Shown one piece after another: positions 22,504 through 34,901 of a DNA stretch of 64,000 nucleotides. Below the pieces are notes generated by a model, which ran no database searches, was not told the origin of the DNA, and worked only from the letters and a program-made list of their open reading frames with translations. A program made the position numbers and the translations under genes. The DNA lies in NCBI GenBank assembly GCA_963682055.1, contig OY821747.1, forward strand, positions 26,286,126-26,350,125. Direction: 5' to 3'. The first letter of the stretch is position 1; each line of letters begins with the position of its first letter. This stretch comes from Primula veris (lineage: Eukaryota; Streptophyta; Magnoliopsida; Ericales; Primulaceae).

Positions 22504-22805
22504 CTAGTAAAAATTACACACGCGTTGCGTGTGAGACGCGTAATAACATAAATATTGTAATATATTTTATTTTGAACATAATATTCGGATTTGATATCAT
22601 TTATTGTAGTTATGCAGGTTAAAACGAATTATTAATTAATTTATGCTACATCCGTAATTAGAAAAATATAGTGAGCACAAATTGTTAATTAATTAGATTA
22701 GGTACATTGTTAGTTATTAAAATAGAGTGAGAGTATTTTTGAAAAAAATAGATAAAATTTGGCAGCATCAACTTTTTTTGGGTTTGGTTTATATTAATAG
22801 TATGA
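22504..22805 (-). mobile_element. Non-autonomous Helitron, copy 1 (302 bp)
   Basis: Read on the minus strand it starts TCATACTATTAATA (5'-TC) and ends with the hairpin CACACGC-AAC-GCGTGTG, then TAATTTTTACTAG (3' CTAG). It sits between A and T. These are the Helitron rules: 5' TC, subterminal 3' hairpin, CTRR end, A-T target, no duplication. A second copy is at 33815-34114. Confidence 0.85.
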
Positions 22806-23587
22806 TATTGTTGAAAATAAAAACTTAATATACATTTACAACATCTATTTAAAAGCCTAATTTGAATAATAGGTAAACAAAAAAAAATTATTTTACATTA
22901 TTTATTTAATATATATTTATTTAAAACTTATTCTTTAAAAATATTATTTTACATTATTTATTTAAGTAAATAGAAAATTATTATGTACATTATTTATTTA
23001 AGACATATTTATTTAAAACTAATAATTAAATTTAAACATGATAAACAAAGAGAATAAATGAGACAAAACACGTGGATTTAGTCTTACATGTTGCTACAGT
23101 GTTATGCTATCCCAACAATTTTACTGTAGAATAATGGTTAACCATACATGTTGGCTAGAATAGCAATGGATTTACCTGACCTGCATTAACTGTCTACACG
23201 TGTTATTTTAACCATTGAGGGACATATAGCAGACGCTAAAATAATAAATTCAATCAGGCACAGATTCTGTGACACATTTATTCTCCAAACAAGTTTGCCA
23301 CAAATTTTAATTTTATTAACGTATTGTGTTATTTTGGGATAAATTTCTGGCAGATTTGGTCCTCACTTATTGAACTTATTTTTGTACCTGCTGCTAATGC
23401 TCTAAAAGAGTTTCTGTATATTATACCATATCTTCCATCCAAGTCCTTAATATTTGATTTTCTGTTTCTTTATACCAAATCTACAATTGAAGTCTTGAAA
23501 ATTTTCTTCTTTTTTGCTTTCTTCTTGTTTTGGAAACCAAAACTAAATTCCAAACTAACCTAGGACGTATCTTTCAAATCATTGGTC

Positions 23588-26500
23588 ATGGACGAATCTC
23601 TTTTGCCAAAGAATGAAAAGCAAAAGTTTGTAATAAACTATAAAGAATGTGTAGAAGAGCTGAAAAAAGTTAGTTACATAGCTGCACCTATGGTAGTTGT
23701 TACAATTTCAAATTTTTTATTGTTTGTTGTACCGTTAATGATGGTGGGTCACCTGGGTGAGCTGGCACTCTCGAGCATTGCGGTCGCCACCTCTATTGCC
23801 AACGTCACCGGCTATAGTGTTCTTGTAAGTGGTATTTCTTTTCCTTCACATTTTTGCATTATGTTTTTCTAGTTCAGCAAATCACATTGGGTAGAACTTT
23901 ATAACATCACCTGTTCTCATTCAAATATCTATTGTTTTCTTGTAAGTTGTTTAACAATCTGTTGTTTTTGTGTTTATGGAGTAGCTTAGCTTGAATATAA
24001 CTCTTTTCTGCACTCAAGTATACTCACTTGATAGTTGATACTTGGGCTCATAGAGTGTTCTGTTGCAGCTTTCTAGACTTGTGGTTTATTTTGCTAATAA
24101 GTGTTAATATTTATATGACGAGCTTGAAGCTGGGCCTGCGAGTTAAAACTTTTAAGCTAAATGAATCCAGCTTCTCTAAAGCTTAAATAGTCTATTTGGA
24201 TAAATCTTGATCCTTGAGAAGAAGAAATATTTGGTTTCAGCTTTCGAGCTGAGCTTTTTTTGTTATTTACTTGGAATAATTTTTTAATGACCAGATTAAA
24301 AGCTCTATTTTTTGGTTAAGTTTTGAACCCGTTAGGATTCCAGAAATTAGACTGAAAATCAAGAGACAACGACCCAGAAATAATACCCAAAAAAAAAAAA
24401 CAGCGGCGCCAAGAAGTATCTATAAAGCCACAGTAGACTTCATTAATAAACATTCAGTGTTCTTGTATGCTTGATTATCTTGCTTGTATTTTTCCTGATT
24501 ATTTATTCTTGTTTCGTGATCAGTGGGGATTAGGAAAAGCCTATATCCCCAACAGTTTTAATTTTTTTTATTCTAATGTATCAACTAATGTGTTCAGAGT
24601 TTTTACGTCATACCATGATTTGTTTTTGTAATGTTTTTTCGTTTATGAGTGATGGTAAATTAATCGAAACTACTCAACTTTTGGAAGCAGCTTGGATTGG
24701 CTGGTGGACTACAGACTCTATGTGGACAAGCTTATGGAGCAAAGCAATATAAAAAACTGGGAATGTATACATACGGATCGATTCTGTCGCTCTTGGTTGT
24801 TTCTCTACCAATTTCTGTTCTATGGGTCTACATGGACAAATTACTAATTTTTCTACGCCAAGACCCTTTGATTTCAATTGAAGCCGCAAAATATACAATT
24901 TGGCTAATTCCGTCGTTGTTTCCTTATGCAATTCTCGAATCGATAATTAATTTTCTGCAAGCACAAAGCTTGATTCTACCAATGTTATTTTGCTCAGTAA
25001 TAACTTTGTGCTTACACATTACTCTTTGCTGGGTTCTAATATTTAAGTTTGAGTTTGAGACTAAAGGGGGCGCTTTAGCAATCACCATATCTTATTGGAT
25101 TAATGTGATTTTGCTCGGATTATACTTGAAATACTCTTCAGCATGTGCAAAAACCAGAACTTCTTTCTCAAAAGATGTTTTTGGAAGCATAAGGGAATTT
25201 CTCCATTTCGCGTTTCCTTCTGCTGGAATGATATGGTACCTATCCTAGTCAACTTTATTTAGCTCAAATCTATTTTAAGGTGATTTTTTTATTAGTTATG
25301 TATCCTATTTATGCCCATGTACAGTCTTGAATGGTGGTCGATTGAAGTAGTTGTGTTGTTGTCTGGGCTTTTGCCGAACCCTAAACTCCAATCTTCAGTG
25401 CTTTCAATATGGTAATTTTCTACTCCATTTCGGTAAAAAATAGCCAATACTGAGATTTCGAAAGGAGTTACTTAGCTAATATATTTTATTGAACAGTTTT
25501 AATATGAATTCACTGCAATTCCTAGTAGCATATTCCATCGGCGCTGCAGCAAGGTGTGATATTAATCTGTATTCTAAAACCATATATTTTGTCATTACAA
25601 AAATCAAGATTGACTCATTTATTTATTTTTGATGATATGTTTTCGCAGTACTCGAGTATCCAATGAACTAGGGGCTGGTAATTCAAGGGGAGCTACACTG
25701 GTTGTTTACACAGTGATAGTATTAGCAACATTAGAGTCAATTACTCTGGGCATTATTTTCTTCTATTTTCGATCTATTGTGGGATATGCATTCAGTAACG
25801 ACTACGAAGTTGTAAATTACTTAAAGGAAATGATACCGATTGTATGTGTCTCGATCGTCATTGACAGCTTAAAAGCAGTGCTCTCTGGTAATTCTCTTTC
25901 CTAAGCAGCTTCTGTATGCCTAGTGATGGGCGTGAGAATTGTTTTATGTGTCAATTTGTAAAGTCATATATACTTTGTGGAAACTGAAAAGTACTAAGAG
26001 CTTGTCTTGTTAGCTTTTCATTATAAGCTCTATGTTTACAGTAATGTTTTAAATACCGTTATCGCTACCATAGTATTTTTTCGAGAAAAACGCTAAAAGC
26101 GCAAATAGCGTTGCTACATAACGCTTTGCGGTGTACTTTATTTTTGCCTAAATACATATAAATATAGCATTAAATTCAGAACATCTAATAAAAATTAACT
26201 AAATATATATAAAAAGTTGTAACTAATAATCACAAAATGATTGTAGTTGAGATGTCAGAGCATTTACTTTATTTGCAAGAGTTTTGGGGTTTGATTCTCT
26301 TTAGCCTCCAATAATTTCATTAAAATTTTGAAAAAATAAAATAAAAATTTGTTATAGCGTAAATAGCGTTCATATAGCACGAATTTAGCGTTTTTCCATC
26401 CAAATAGCGGTTTATCATAGCGTTTTTTGGCCGAAAAACGCTATTTCGCGAACTATAGCGCAATATAGCGCGCTTTTTAAAACAATGATTTAGAGTAGTT

Positions 26501-27694
26501 TTGACTTATGAATCTTGTTATACATCATTTGACCCACTGATTTATTTAGGTCCTGTTGTGTATGTATACAATTCCTTGACTACTTGTTTGCTTAACAGCA
26601 GTGAATTAATTAGGTGGGGGCAGTCGTCCTCTCCCCATTTTGAAAATAATTAATCAAAAAGTTAAAAAAATCTTTGTATTTTGATAAAAATATTCAACCC
26701 CCTCCCCCAATATTACAAAAAAAATACTCATATATGGTTCAAAATAAATTATATAGAAATCAGCCCTCCCATTTAGGATTTCTGGCTCCGTCAGCCGTTG
26801 GCAATATTTTGTCTGGTCTTAATGAGCATGTATCTATGTCTATGAAACTATTGACTACTTTCTGGAACTTGTGATTACAATCTATAATATCATTGACATA
26901 CTTGCTCGCATACATTATATACTATACATATTTTTGATGCCTGAATTTATTTTAGATACATGAAACGCGTTAAATTGAATAGTCAGTACGTGGACTAATC
27001 TTCCTTGTAAAAGGTTCATGAGACTATCCGAACAGTATCACCCCTAATACATACCCGATAAAGCATTACCGAGCAGTGTAACTACTCATTTGCAACATAA
27101 CTAAACAACATTACCACTTGTTTACGAGTTAATACTAGGTGTTGCTCAAGGAACTGGATGGCAGCATATTGGGGCCTATACAAACTTCGGGGCTTATTAC
27201 CTGTTTGGCATTCCATTATCAATTTTTTTTGGATTTGCTAAAAGATTAAGTGGAATGGGGCTTTGGGCAGGACTTGTCATGGGTTCAACAGCTCAAGTGA
27301 TTATATATTCTTTCGTAACAGGTTCCACAAGTTGGGAAAAACAGGTAAAACTAAGTTCGCTATGTTGTTTACCTTTGACAATACTTTTATTTTTCTGTTT
27401 GGTCTGTTAAATAAGACAAAAGGTGGATTCCATATGGTTGATCAGCTTTAGTGCTGGTTTATCAGTTTTTGGTCCAAAAAGGTAACAGTTATAAGAGGAA
27501 GTTTCTCAACCTCAGATAATGCATCCTAAGTGCTTAAAAGTTGTAAGCAAACAAGCCTAATATACTCTACTAGTCGTGTTTTCCGATTTCAGGATTATAA
27601 GCAAGTATCTTTTTTTTTTCTATCACAGGCAAACAAGGCGAAAGAAAGGATATTTCAAGAGGGATTGCCAGATGAAGACGAATTGCTTAGCTGA
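23588..27694 (+). CDS. MATE (DETOXIFICATION-type) transporter 2, 478 aa, 7 exons
   Basis: Tandem paralogue of the gene at 10271, with the same family role. Exons: 23588-23824, 24691-25235, 25325-25411, 25497-25553, 25649-25887, 27139-27344, 27629-27694. All seven exon lengths (237, 545, 87, 57, 239, 206, 66) equal those of copy 1, and all junctions are GT-AG and in phase. The start is the ATG of [12 protein letters not shown]. Signatures: [38 protein letters not shown] and [10 protein letters not shown]; the multi-helix profile is complete. The loop that reads GQDP in copy 1 reads RQDP here. Intron 5 is enlarged to 1,251 bp by a repeat-rich insertion (about 26044-26486), and intron 1 contains hAT-like debris. 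A 55-bp block of exon 3 is identical to copy 1. It looks functional; expression is unknown. Confidence 0.92.
26044..26486. mobile_element. Transposon-like insertion with AGCG arrays, in MATE 2 intron 5
   Basis: The ends ATGTTTTAAATACCG and GCGCGCTTTTTAAAACAA are roughly inverted. Both subterminal regions are full of AGCG/CGCT words (AAACGCTA, AATAGCG). This type of subterminal array is typical of hAT-like plant elements. I could not find a convincing target duplication. Confidence 0.45.
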
Positions 27695-29033
27695 ATCAAA
27701 GTATTTACCAAGCATCTAGCTTTCAGTCGATAAGGCAAGAATACTCGTGAGTTACCAATTTGGAACCGAAATAGGCATTGTGACTGCTTTCCTACAGTGT
27801 AGTCATCTCATGTAATGTGATTTCTCTTTCTTTGCTTATTTTTAATTGTTAGGACCATATTTCTGGCCTATTAACTCTTTGTTGTCAATTGGTTTGAGCA
27901 ATTTAATATAAGTTAAGTGTTAGAATTAAAACAGTTTGTATTTACAGTTAAAGTTGCAAACTTAGTTCTAACATAGTATTACGCCATATTATGTCTTATT
28001 GTATTACTTGATCTTTAAATCAATTATTCTAATTAAAGTATGCAGTATATATTCTCGTATGTTTACATAGATTTGATTTATATATGTTGAGAATATATTG
28101 ATGATAAACAATGGAATGTTTTTTAAAGATTTAAGAAGTTTAGTTTCATAATATTTAATATCTAAAAGATATTATCTTGTTTCATATATTGTGCTAACTA
28201 AATCTCTTGTTTCTATGCAAGTATTTATCATTATTTCAATCTTATTGAGTCGGAAATCTTTTATATATTTCATATAGATTGAAATTATATATGAAGATAT
28301 TTTATTATGAATATGATTTGTTTGTCAAAAATATATTATCATGTGTACATATTTTTGAAGGAAACAATATCTGCTATTGTCGAGCAAGCTACTATTTCGT
28401 ACTAACCAATGCAGATTGAAATCAATCAAGAAGCACATTATCTCGTGTGATTTATGTGAATATTGAGATTAATCTAATACTTAAAATCTTGAAGACCAAA
28501 GATAGCAGATTGAAGATTTATGTATCTTAGAAGATTGTATTTTTCTCGTTATAAATAGTTAGTAGATATGGTTATAAATGGTGTGTGTTCTAAACTATAA
28601 AAAACTCAACCTAGAGAAAAACTTTTTCAACGAAAAATAATGGTGTGATTCATTGATATTTTGAGTGATAGTTATATAGTAAGAGCAGTATTAAGATAGG
28701 CCAAAAAATCTAGAACGAATCTGAGATTTGTTTGTAGGTCTTGAGTTTTGTATTGTAGACTTTTATAATATCATTAATCTGGATGAGTTTTCCGGAGACG
28801 TAGCCCATGATTAAGTGAACTCCGTTGTTAAACGTACATGATTTTAATTACAAATACATTTAATATCCTGTTCAGTCCATTTATTCTTTTCGCTACAATT
28901 GTAGTTGCAAACTAACTGCGTAACAACAACTAGAGAGCGGATAAGAATTTCATTAATAATATTCACATATAAGAAAAAAACTTAATCTACTAAACAAATG
29001 GTTTTCATATGGTTTGCTAATTACAATATTACT
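27695..29033. other. Intergenic between convergent MATE 2 and MATE 3
   Basis: Shared 3' flanks of two convergent genes. It is AT-rich, and I see no gene, bounded repeat or strong hairpin. Confidence 0.5.
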
Positions 29034-32000
29034 TTACAATGAGGATCCTTCAATGAATATTCTCTGCCGTGCCTTAGTTACCTACAAAAACCGGTTTCTT
29101 TTTAGTGATGGCGAAAAGAATAAAACACATAACGGTATAACTTGGATTATGTACCTGTTTTTCCCAGTCGGTGAAAATGGTTACGAGAGAAAGAGATGCA
29201 GATTGTACGATAGAACCAGCAACTATCCCGATCCAAAACCCCTTTGCTCGTAAATGTAGTTTAAAACCAAGAAGAACAGCTATAGGCATTCCAACGAGAT
29301 AAAACGCTACTAAATTTACATATGCTCCTATTTTCTGCCACCCACACCCTTTAGCAATGCCTAATTACCAAAGAAAAAAAAAAGAAGTAATAGCTAGAGA
29401 AATGATATTCCAAAAAAAGTTGATTGAAATTTGAATATTTTACCCGAAATGACCGCTTGTAAGCTATCTGTGACGATTGAGAGACAAATCAATGGGGCCA
29501 TGGCTGCAATATAATTTATGACCTCTTTATCGTCACTATAAGCATGACCCACTAATCGTCTAGCGAAAAATAAACCTAAGCTTATTATCACAGTCTCTGT
29601 AACTGCAAGAATCATCACAGCACAAACAGCCCCTCGTGCTCTTTTAGCATTCCCAGCGCCTAACTCGTTTGACACTCGCGTACTGCACATGTAGTGGCAC
29701 ACATTTTTTTGAATTATACAAAAGAAACATTGAACCATATATGATTTATCATATATGGAGCCGAATCAATCGACAAATCAATTTGACCCTCTATATGTTT
29801 GACACGTGTCACTACATATTTTAGGCGCCAAGAGTACATGTATTCTAGAAAAAATTGTCTTAAGGCCTTATATATACGCTTAAAGGCGCACAAATACTTG
29901 TTTTTTGTATTGTTGCGTCAAAGTTGTGCCGGTTGATCTGCCCTTTTTATATATATGTTTGCATATATGAATAACTCAGTAATGAGCAAACCTTGCAGCA
30001 GCTCCGATCCCATAGGGTATTGTGAAGTGTAGCGTAGAGATGGTTAAACTGATAATCACAAACATTTTAATTCCCGCTTAGTTAAGATATTACAATAAGA
30101 GAAGAGAAAGATGTGACGAAAATTGAAATGAAATGAAAATATACCATATCGAAAGAACAGAAGTCTCGAGCTTTGGATTTCGTAGCAGTCCTGATAGCAA
30201 GACTAGCGCCTCCAATGACCACCATTTTAGGCTATCGTTTAATGGCACACATGTATATAGAAAATTAGTGCTAAATAAACCATAACACTGCCTGTGGAAT
30301 TAATCTCATTATCTGCTCTAATATCAACTATCAGGCCCTTAAATTGTTTCAATTCTTAATAAAATTGGAACAAGGAATGGAAGTTATAATCAATCCACTT
30401 AGTACTTTGCTTATCTTACCCTCTCGGAGGTTAAATTTAAAAATTATGGAAATATTTAAGGCTTGATTAGTACTGAGTATCATTTTAGAAAGTTAAAAAC
30501 CAGAAAGCTGAGAGGCTTGTTTTTTTGCATCTTTTATGTTATTTCTTTCTTGGAAAAAAAGATACAAGTTTTCCCAAGCTCAAAAAGTGGGTTTATTTAA
30601 AAGTTGCAGCCAAAAAAGCAATAAGTTAATTCAAATCTAAGTGCCAAGGGTAAGAAAACATGAATAAAAAAAGATAAATGATGTTTAAAGGAAAGACTCA
30701 ACTTACCAAACCATAACAGCTGACGGGATACCGAATCTGAAAAACATCAACACATAATTAAAAGCGTCTCTCGATAACGCCACACGGGTTTCCCTGCACG
30801 CCTCTGAGTATTTAATGTATAATCCAAGAATTATCACGTTACACCAAGTGGACAAACTTATAGCGACCGCAGCTCCAACACAACCCATATTTAGCTTATA
30901 AACCAAAGCCCAACAAACGGGCACGTGAAAACACAAAACAAGAAATGAACTAACAAGCATCGGAACAATCAAACTCTGAGACTGTAGATATCGTACTAGT
31001 GGTTTTAGAACGGCACCAGCAAACAGGGCTGGGATTAAGTATACGGAGTATTTTTGTGCTTCGTTTGCAATTAAATCGTCTTGCCCTATTAGGATTAGTA
31101 GCTTGTCTAAAAAGAACCATAGGAAACAGATAGGGAAACAGGTTAATATGAGAGATATAACGGCGCTATATGTGTACGTCCCTAGTTTGCGGTACTGTTG
31201 AGCTCCGTAAGCTTGTCCACAGAGAGTTTCGAGTCCACCGACTAGTCCTGACTGTAAAATTAAATTACGTTTACTTGAATCATTCAGTAAAACTTGAATG
31301 CACTAAGCTTAAGATTAAAGGGATTGTGGAAATGAAAAGAGAGTTCAACATGCTATTGATACAATTTATGAGCTACTTAGTTTAATTTAATCGACAAAAG
31401 TATTTTTAATCTTTCTGTAGAACTTCGATTTTCCATCATTTCTTGGAAAATTGGAGTCCTACTCCTCCTTAGCTAGGGTCATAAAGTACGATACAAAGTG
31501 TGATTTCTTGAAAAAGTTTGTAACCTCCCAAAATTTGCAATTTAAAAAGATTAGCCAATTTGGCTTTAATGCATGTCTTTTGCTGATTTTTTTTTTCTGT
31601 TAGGCGCAAAAAAGGGTCATTTTTACCTCTATAGTTAAAAACTGCCTTTTTTATTTCGTTTTTTCTGCTAGACGCAAAAGCGAAATTTTGTAGCTTTATA
31701 GTGAAATAGATAGCTTTAAAACGTGTTCTTTTAACACAACGCGATTACACATGCAGTTGCTACAAACTCAATTCTTCCGGACGGATATCTTCTAGATGAA
31801 CGGAGCTATAGAAAATTTTGTTACTGAACAAGTTTTTGATAAGGTGGCACAGCAGGGATAGTTGGCCTGGTTGCTGAACGAGAGGTACATTTGTCCCCTT
31901 TTAACATTGCGATAAAAATGGGATAGCATTTCTTAAATAAAAAAATTGGAACAACCATAAAAATGAAGTCCGCATTTCATGAATAACTACCTCGTCAACA

Positions 32001-32256
32001 TTACGTAGAAAACGAGACTTACAAGAAGGCTAAAGCCGGTGACATTGGTGAGTGACGTGGCAATAGCGACGCTTGATAGCTCCAGGTCACCTAAGTGTCC
32101 GACCATCATAACCGATACTACTTGAAGGAGGTATTGCATTAGAGTTGAAGCCACCATCGGTATGGCTATGTAACTCACTTTTTTCAGCTCATTTGACAAC
32201 ACTTTTGTACCAAACCATTTTTTTGTATCTTCTACTGCTATTTTGGCCTCTTCCAT
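29034..32256 (-). CDS. MATE (DETOXIFICATION-type) transporter 3, 471 aa, 7 exons
   Basis: Third member of the cluster, convergent to copy 2. Exons in coding order: 32256-32023, 31251-30707, 30231-30145, 30048-29992, 29682-29444, 29360-29155, 29081-29034 (1,416 nt with stop). The five internal exons have the same lengths as in copies 1 and 2; only the first (234) and last (48) differ. Signatures: [42 protein letters not shown] and [10 protein letters not shown]. The N-terminus ([14 protein letters not shown]) and C-terminus (RIFIEGSSL) differ from the other two, so it is an older duplicate. The conserved loop reads GQDD rather than GQDP. All splice sites are GT-AG and no stop interrupts. The substrate is not predictable. 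Confidence 0.92.
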
Positions 32257-33814
32257 TTTTCTTTCTTTTCTACTGTCAACTATAATGAAAGCAAGAGTTG
32301 CAACACTAGCTTTTATACTATCAAATAGCTTTTATACTATCAAAGGTTACGTAAAAAGCTGTTAGCACCACTTGATTAAAAAAAAATCATTCATTTGTCT
32401 TACAAGTGTAAAACTGCGCGCTAACTTGGAAGTTTGTACATAATTTTAAATGTTTTGTCACATCTGCTTGTCACGAATTTGCTTCATTTTAAAATTTAGC
32501 TTACACTATAAAATAATGTTTGATTTAGTGAGAGTCAAAAGTTGTCACAAGCCTGTCGCTAATTTAAAAAGTTGTCACAAATCTGTCGCAAATTGACTAA
32601 ACTGTCGCAAAGCCGTCAAAAAAACCGTCGTTAATAAGCTCGTAACAAAAAATATCGTCACTAATCCCGTCGCTATTTGAGTATTTTTTTGTAGTGTTAT
32701 CTTACACTATCTTTTAACTAGTTACAGGACTAGTTCCTATACATGGAAATTTCGTTCATCTAACGTGGTTTGTATTTTTTATTAATACTCAAAACATGCC
32801 ATTGACGAAAGCATATTACCAAAACATACAACGGCTAAAAGTTATTTAACAAAACATACAAACATGCAATTACACATATTTATTAGAGTCGTATGTTTTG
32901 GAAATAAAAGTTTTAGTTTCTAGTTTTTGAATAATTAGAGTTAAAAAGTGGTATGTTTTATTAATTTTCTTTTATTTTTTTACATGTAGTAAATTTGGTC
33001 TTTTAACTAGATGGAAATTTCATATTTTTTATACATGGAAATGATTCATCCAGAGCAGATTTGAGTTCATCTTTTAACTAGATACAGAATGCTACTATAC
33101 CGGGAAATGGTTTTTTTTTTTTTTTTTTTAAAGGAGGAAAACGGTTCTCTAGCTAGCGACAACTATTCTCATCTTCCAACTGATTGATTAAAGAATAGTT
33201 GTTTCACATGGTAATATTTCCACATCTAATAATTAATATGCATACAAAGTATATTTGGTTATGTTTATAGGGTTATGTTTTTATTATGTTCTCATTTGTT
33301 TATATATATTTGGTTATGTTTGTAAGTTTATGTTTTTATTATGTTATTGTTTTTTTATATATATTTGTAAATTTTTTTGATTTTTTTCTTAAATCAACAT
33401 TTTATTTTATTTGTAAAGTGTTGGTTCAAAAAAATCTGTAAATTTTGTTTTTTTGTTTACTTTTTGAGTATTTATTGTTTGTTTTGGCAAATTATAAAGT
33501 AATAATATAAAAAGTCAATTTTATAGATTTTTTTGAAAAAACATTTTAAAAATAAAATAAAATATTGATTTAAGAAAAAAAATAAAAAAAATAAAAAATA
33601 CATATAAAAAAAGCGATAACACGATCAAAACATTACCATAGAAAGATGACCAGCACAGCATATTAAATCGTTACTCACAAAATTAGCATTTGAGGGCGTT
33701 AGGTAATTACTCTAGTAGTTAAACGTTCCACTGCAAATTAATTAGCTGGAGTCATTTATAAGAAATTGCCATCATGTTGGAGTATTTAAGTGAGATGATA
33801 TATATATATATATA
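32257..33814. other. Intergenic, upstream of MATE 3
   Basis: 5' flank of the - strand MATE gene. It includes the CACTA MITE at 32504-32696 and AT-rich runs. No gene is recognised. Confidence 0.5.
32504..32696. mobile_element. CACTA-type MITE, copy 2 (193 bp)
   Basis: Starts CACTATAAAATAATG, ends TATTTTTTTGTAGTG and is flanked by TTA on both sides (32501-32503 and 32697-32699). Its sequence is the reverse complement of the copy at 1339-1532, with scattered differences. It sits about 250 bp upstream of the MATE 3 start codon, so it could affect that promoter. Confidence 0.87.
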
Positions 33815-34114
33815 TTAGTAAAAATTACTCACGCGTTGCGTGTGAGACGCGTAATGACATAAATGTCGTAATATATTTTATTTTTAACATAATATTCAAA
33901 TTTGTTATCATTTATTATAGTTATGGAGGTTAAAACGAATTGTTAATTAATTTAGGATACATCCGTAATTAAAAAAATATAGTGCGGACAAATAGTTAAT
34001 TAATTAGATTATGTATATTGGTAATTATTAAAATAGAGTATGGGTATTTTTGAAAAATTTGGGTAAATTGGGCAGCCTCAAATTTTTTTGGGTTTGCTTA
34101 TATTAATAGTATGA
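33815..34114 (-). mobile_element. Non-autonomous Helitron, copy 2 (300 bp)
   Basis: On the minus strand it starts TCATACTATTAATA and ends with an ACGC-AAC-GCGT hairpin (the outer pairs are partly lost), then TAATTTTTACTAA (CTRR). It is inserted between A and T and is homologous over its full length to 22504-22805. Confidence 0.85.
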
Positions 34115-34901
34115 TATAATATGATATGAGATGATGATATATATAGTGACTATCATTCACACTGATACAAACAATAATAGTGTCAACATTTACTTAATTT
34201 ACTGCGTAGCGCGGAAGATGTTTGTAATGTCATGGGAAAATATGACTTGGAGTATTTGTTGTATAAAAACGACAATTTTATTTTTTTGTGAAACGACATT
34301 AATGGTTTAAATTTTTAAGAAACCACATGTAATAAGTCAATAAGTAAGATCCGTGAATTTATAAATCGGATCCGAACCCTTGGTTTGGTAAATTTGGGTT
34401 AGGTTTTGAATTTAAATGGTTTGATTAAAAATTCAAATTTATCTATTTTTAATGGTTTGATTTAGTTTTCCTTTATTTTTATTTTTATTTTTTCCTTTCC
34501 AACAATGCATTCCATTAACAATAGAAATTCATTCAATATTATATTTTTTCTTGTCAAACAAATAAAAATTTAATATTATATTCACTTTCATATTATAAAT
34601 CCAAAAATTTAAGCCTTGTATATACCACCAAAATAGAAAACATCATTAAACAAAATCGATAGCAACAAAGAATACCAAACAAACTTTATAGAGCAACAAA
34701 GAGAAAAAAGCGAAAACTGGAGTTTTAACAAAATAATTAAAAAATTAAAAGTTTATCGTATTGACAATGTAATCGTTAAAAAGCTCAAAGGAAAAAATTA
34801 ATTACAAAGCAGCAATCCAAATTAGAAATCTAAATCATCAAACTAAAAGATAACTAATTAATTAATAACAATAGAGAAATAATACCACCAAGTAAATGAA
34901 A

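Larger units (their letters stand above)
20738..23587. other. Intergenic, upstream of MATE 2
   Basis: No gene is recognised. It contains a possible hAT-like MITE (about 21528-21790), the Helitron at 22504-22805 and AT-rich repeats of TTATTTTACATTATTTATTT (about 22880-23030). Confidence 0.5.
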
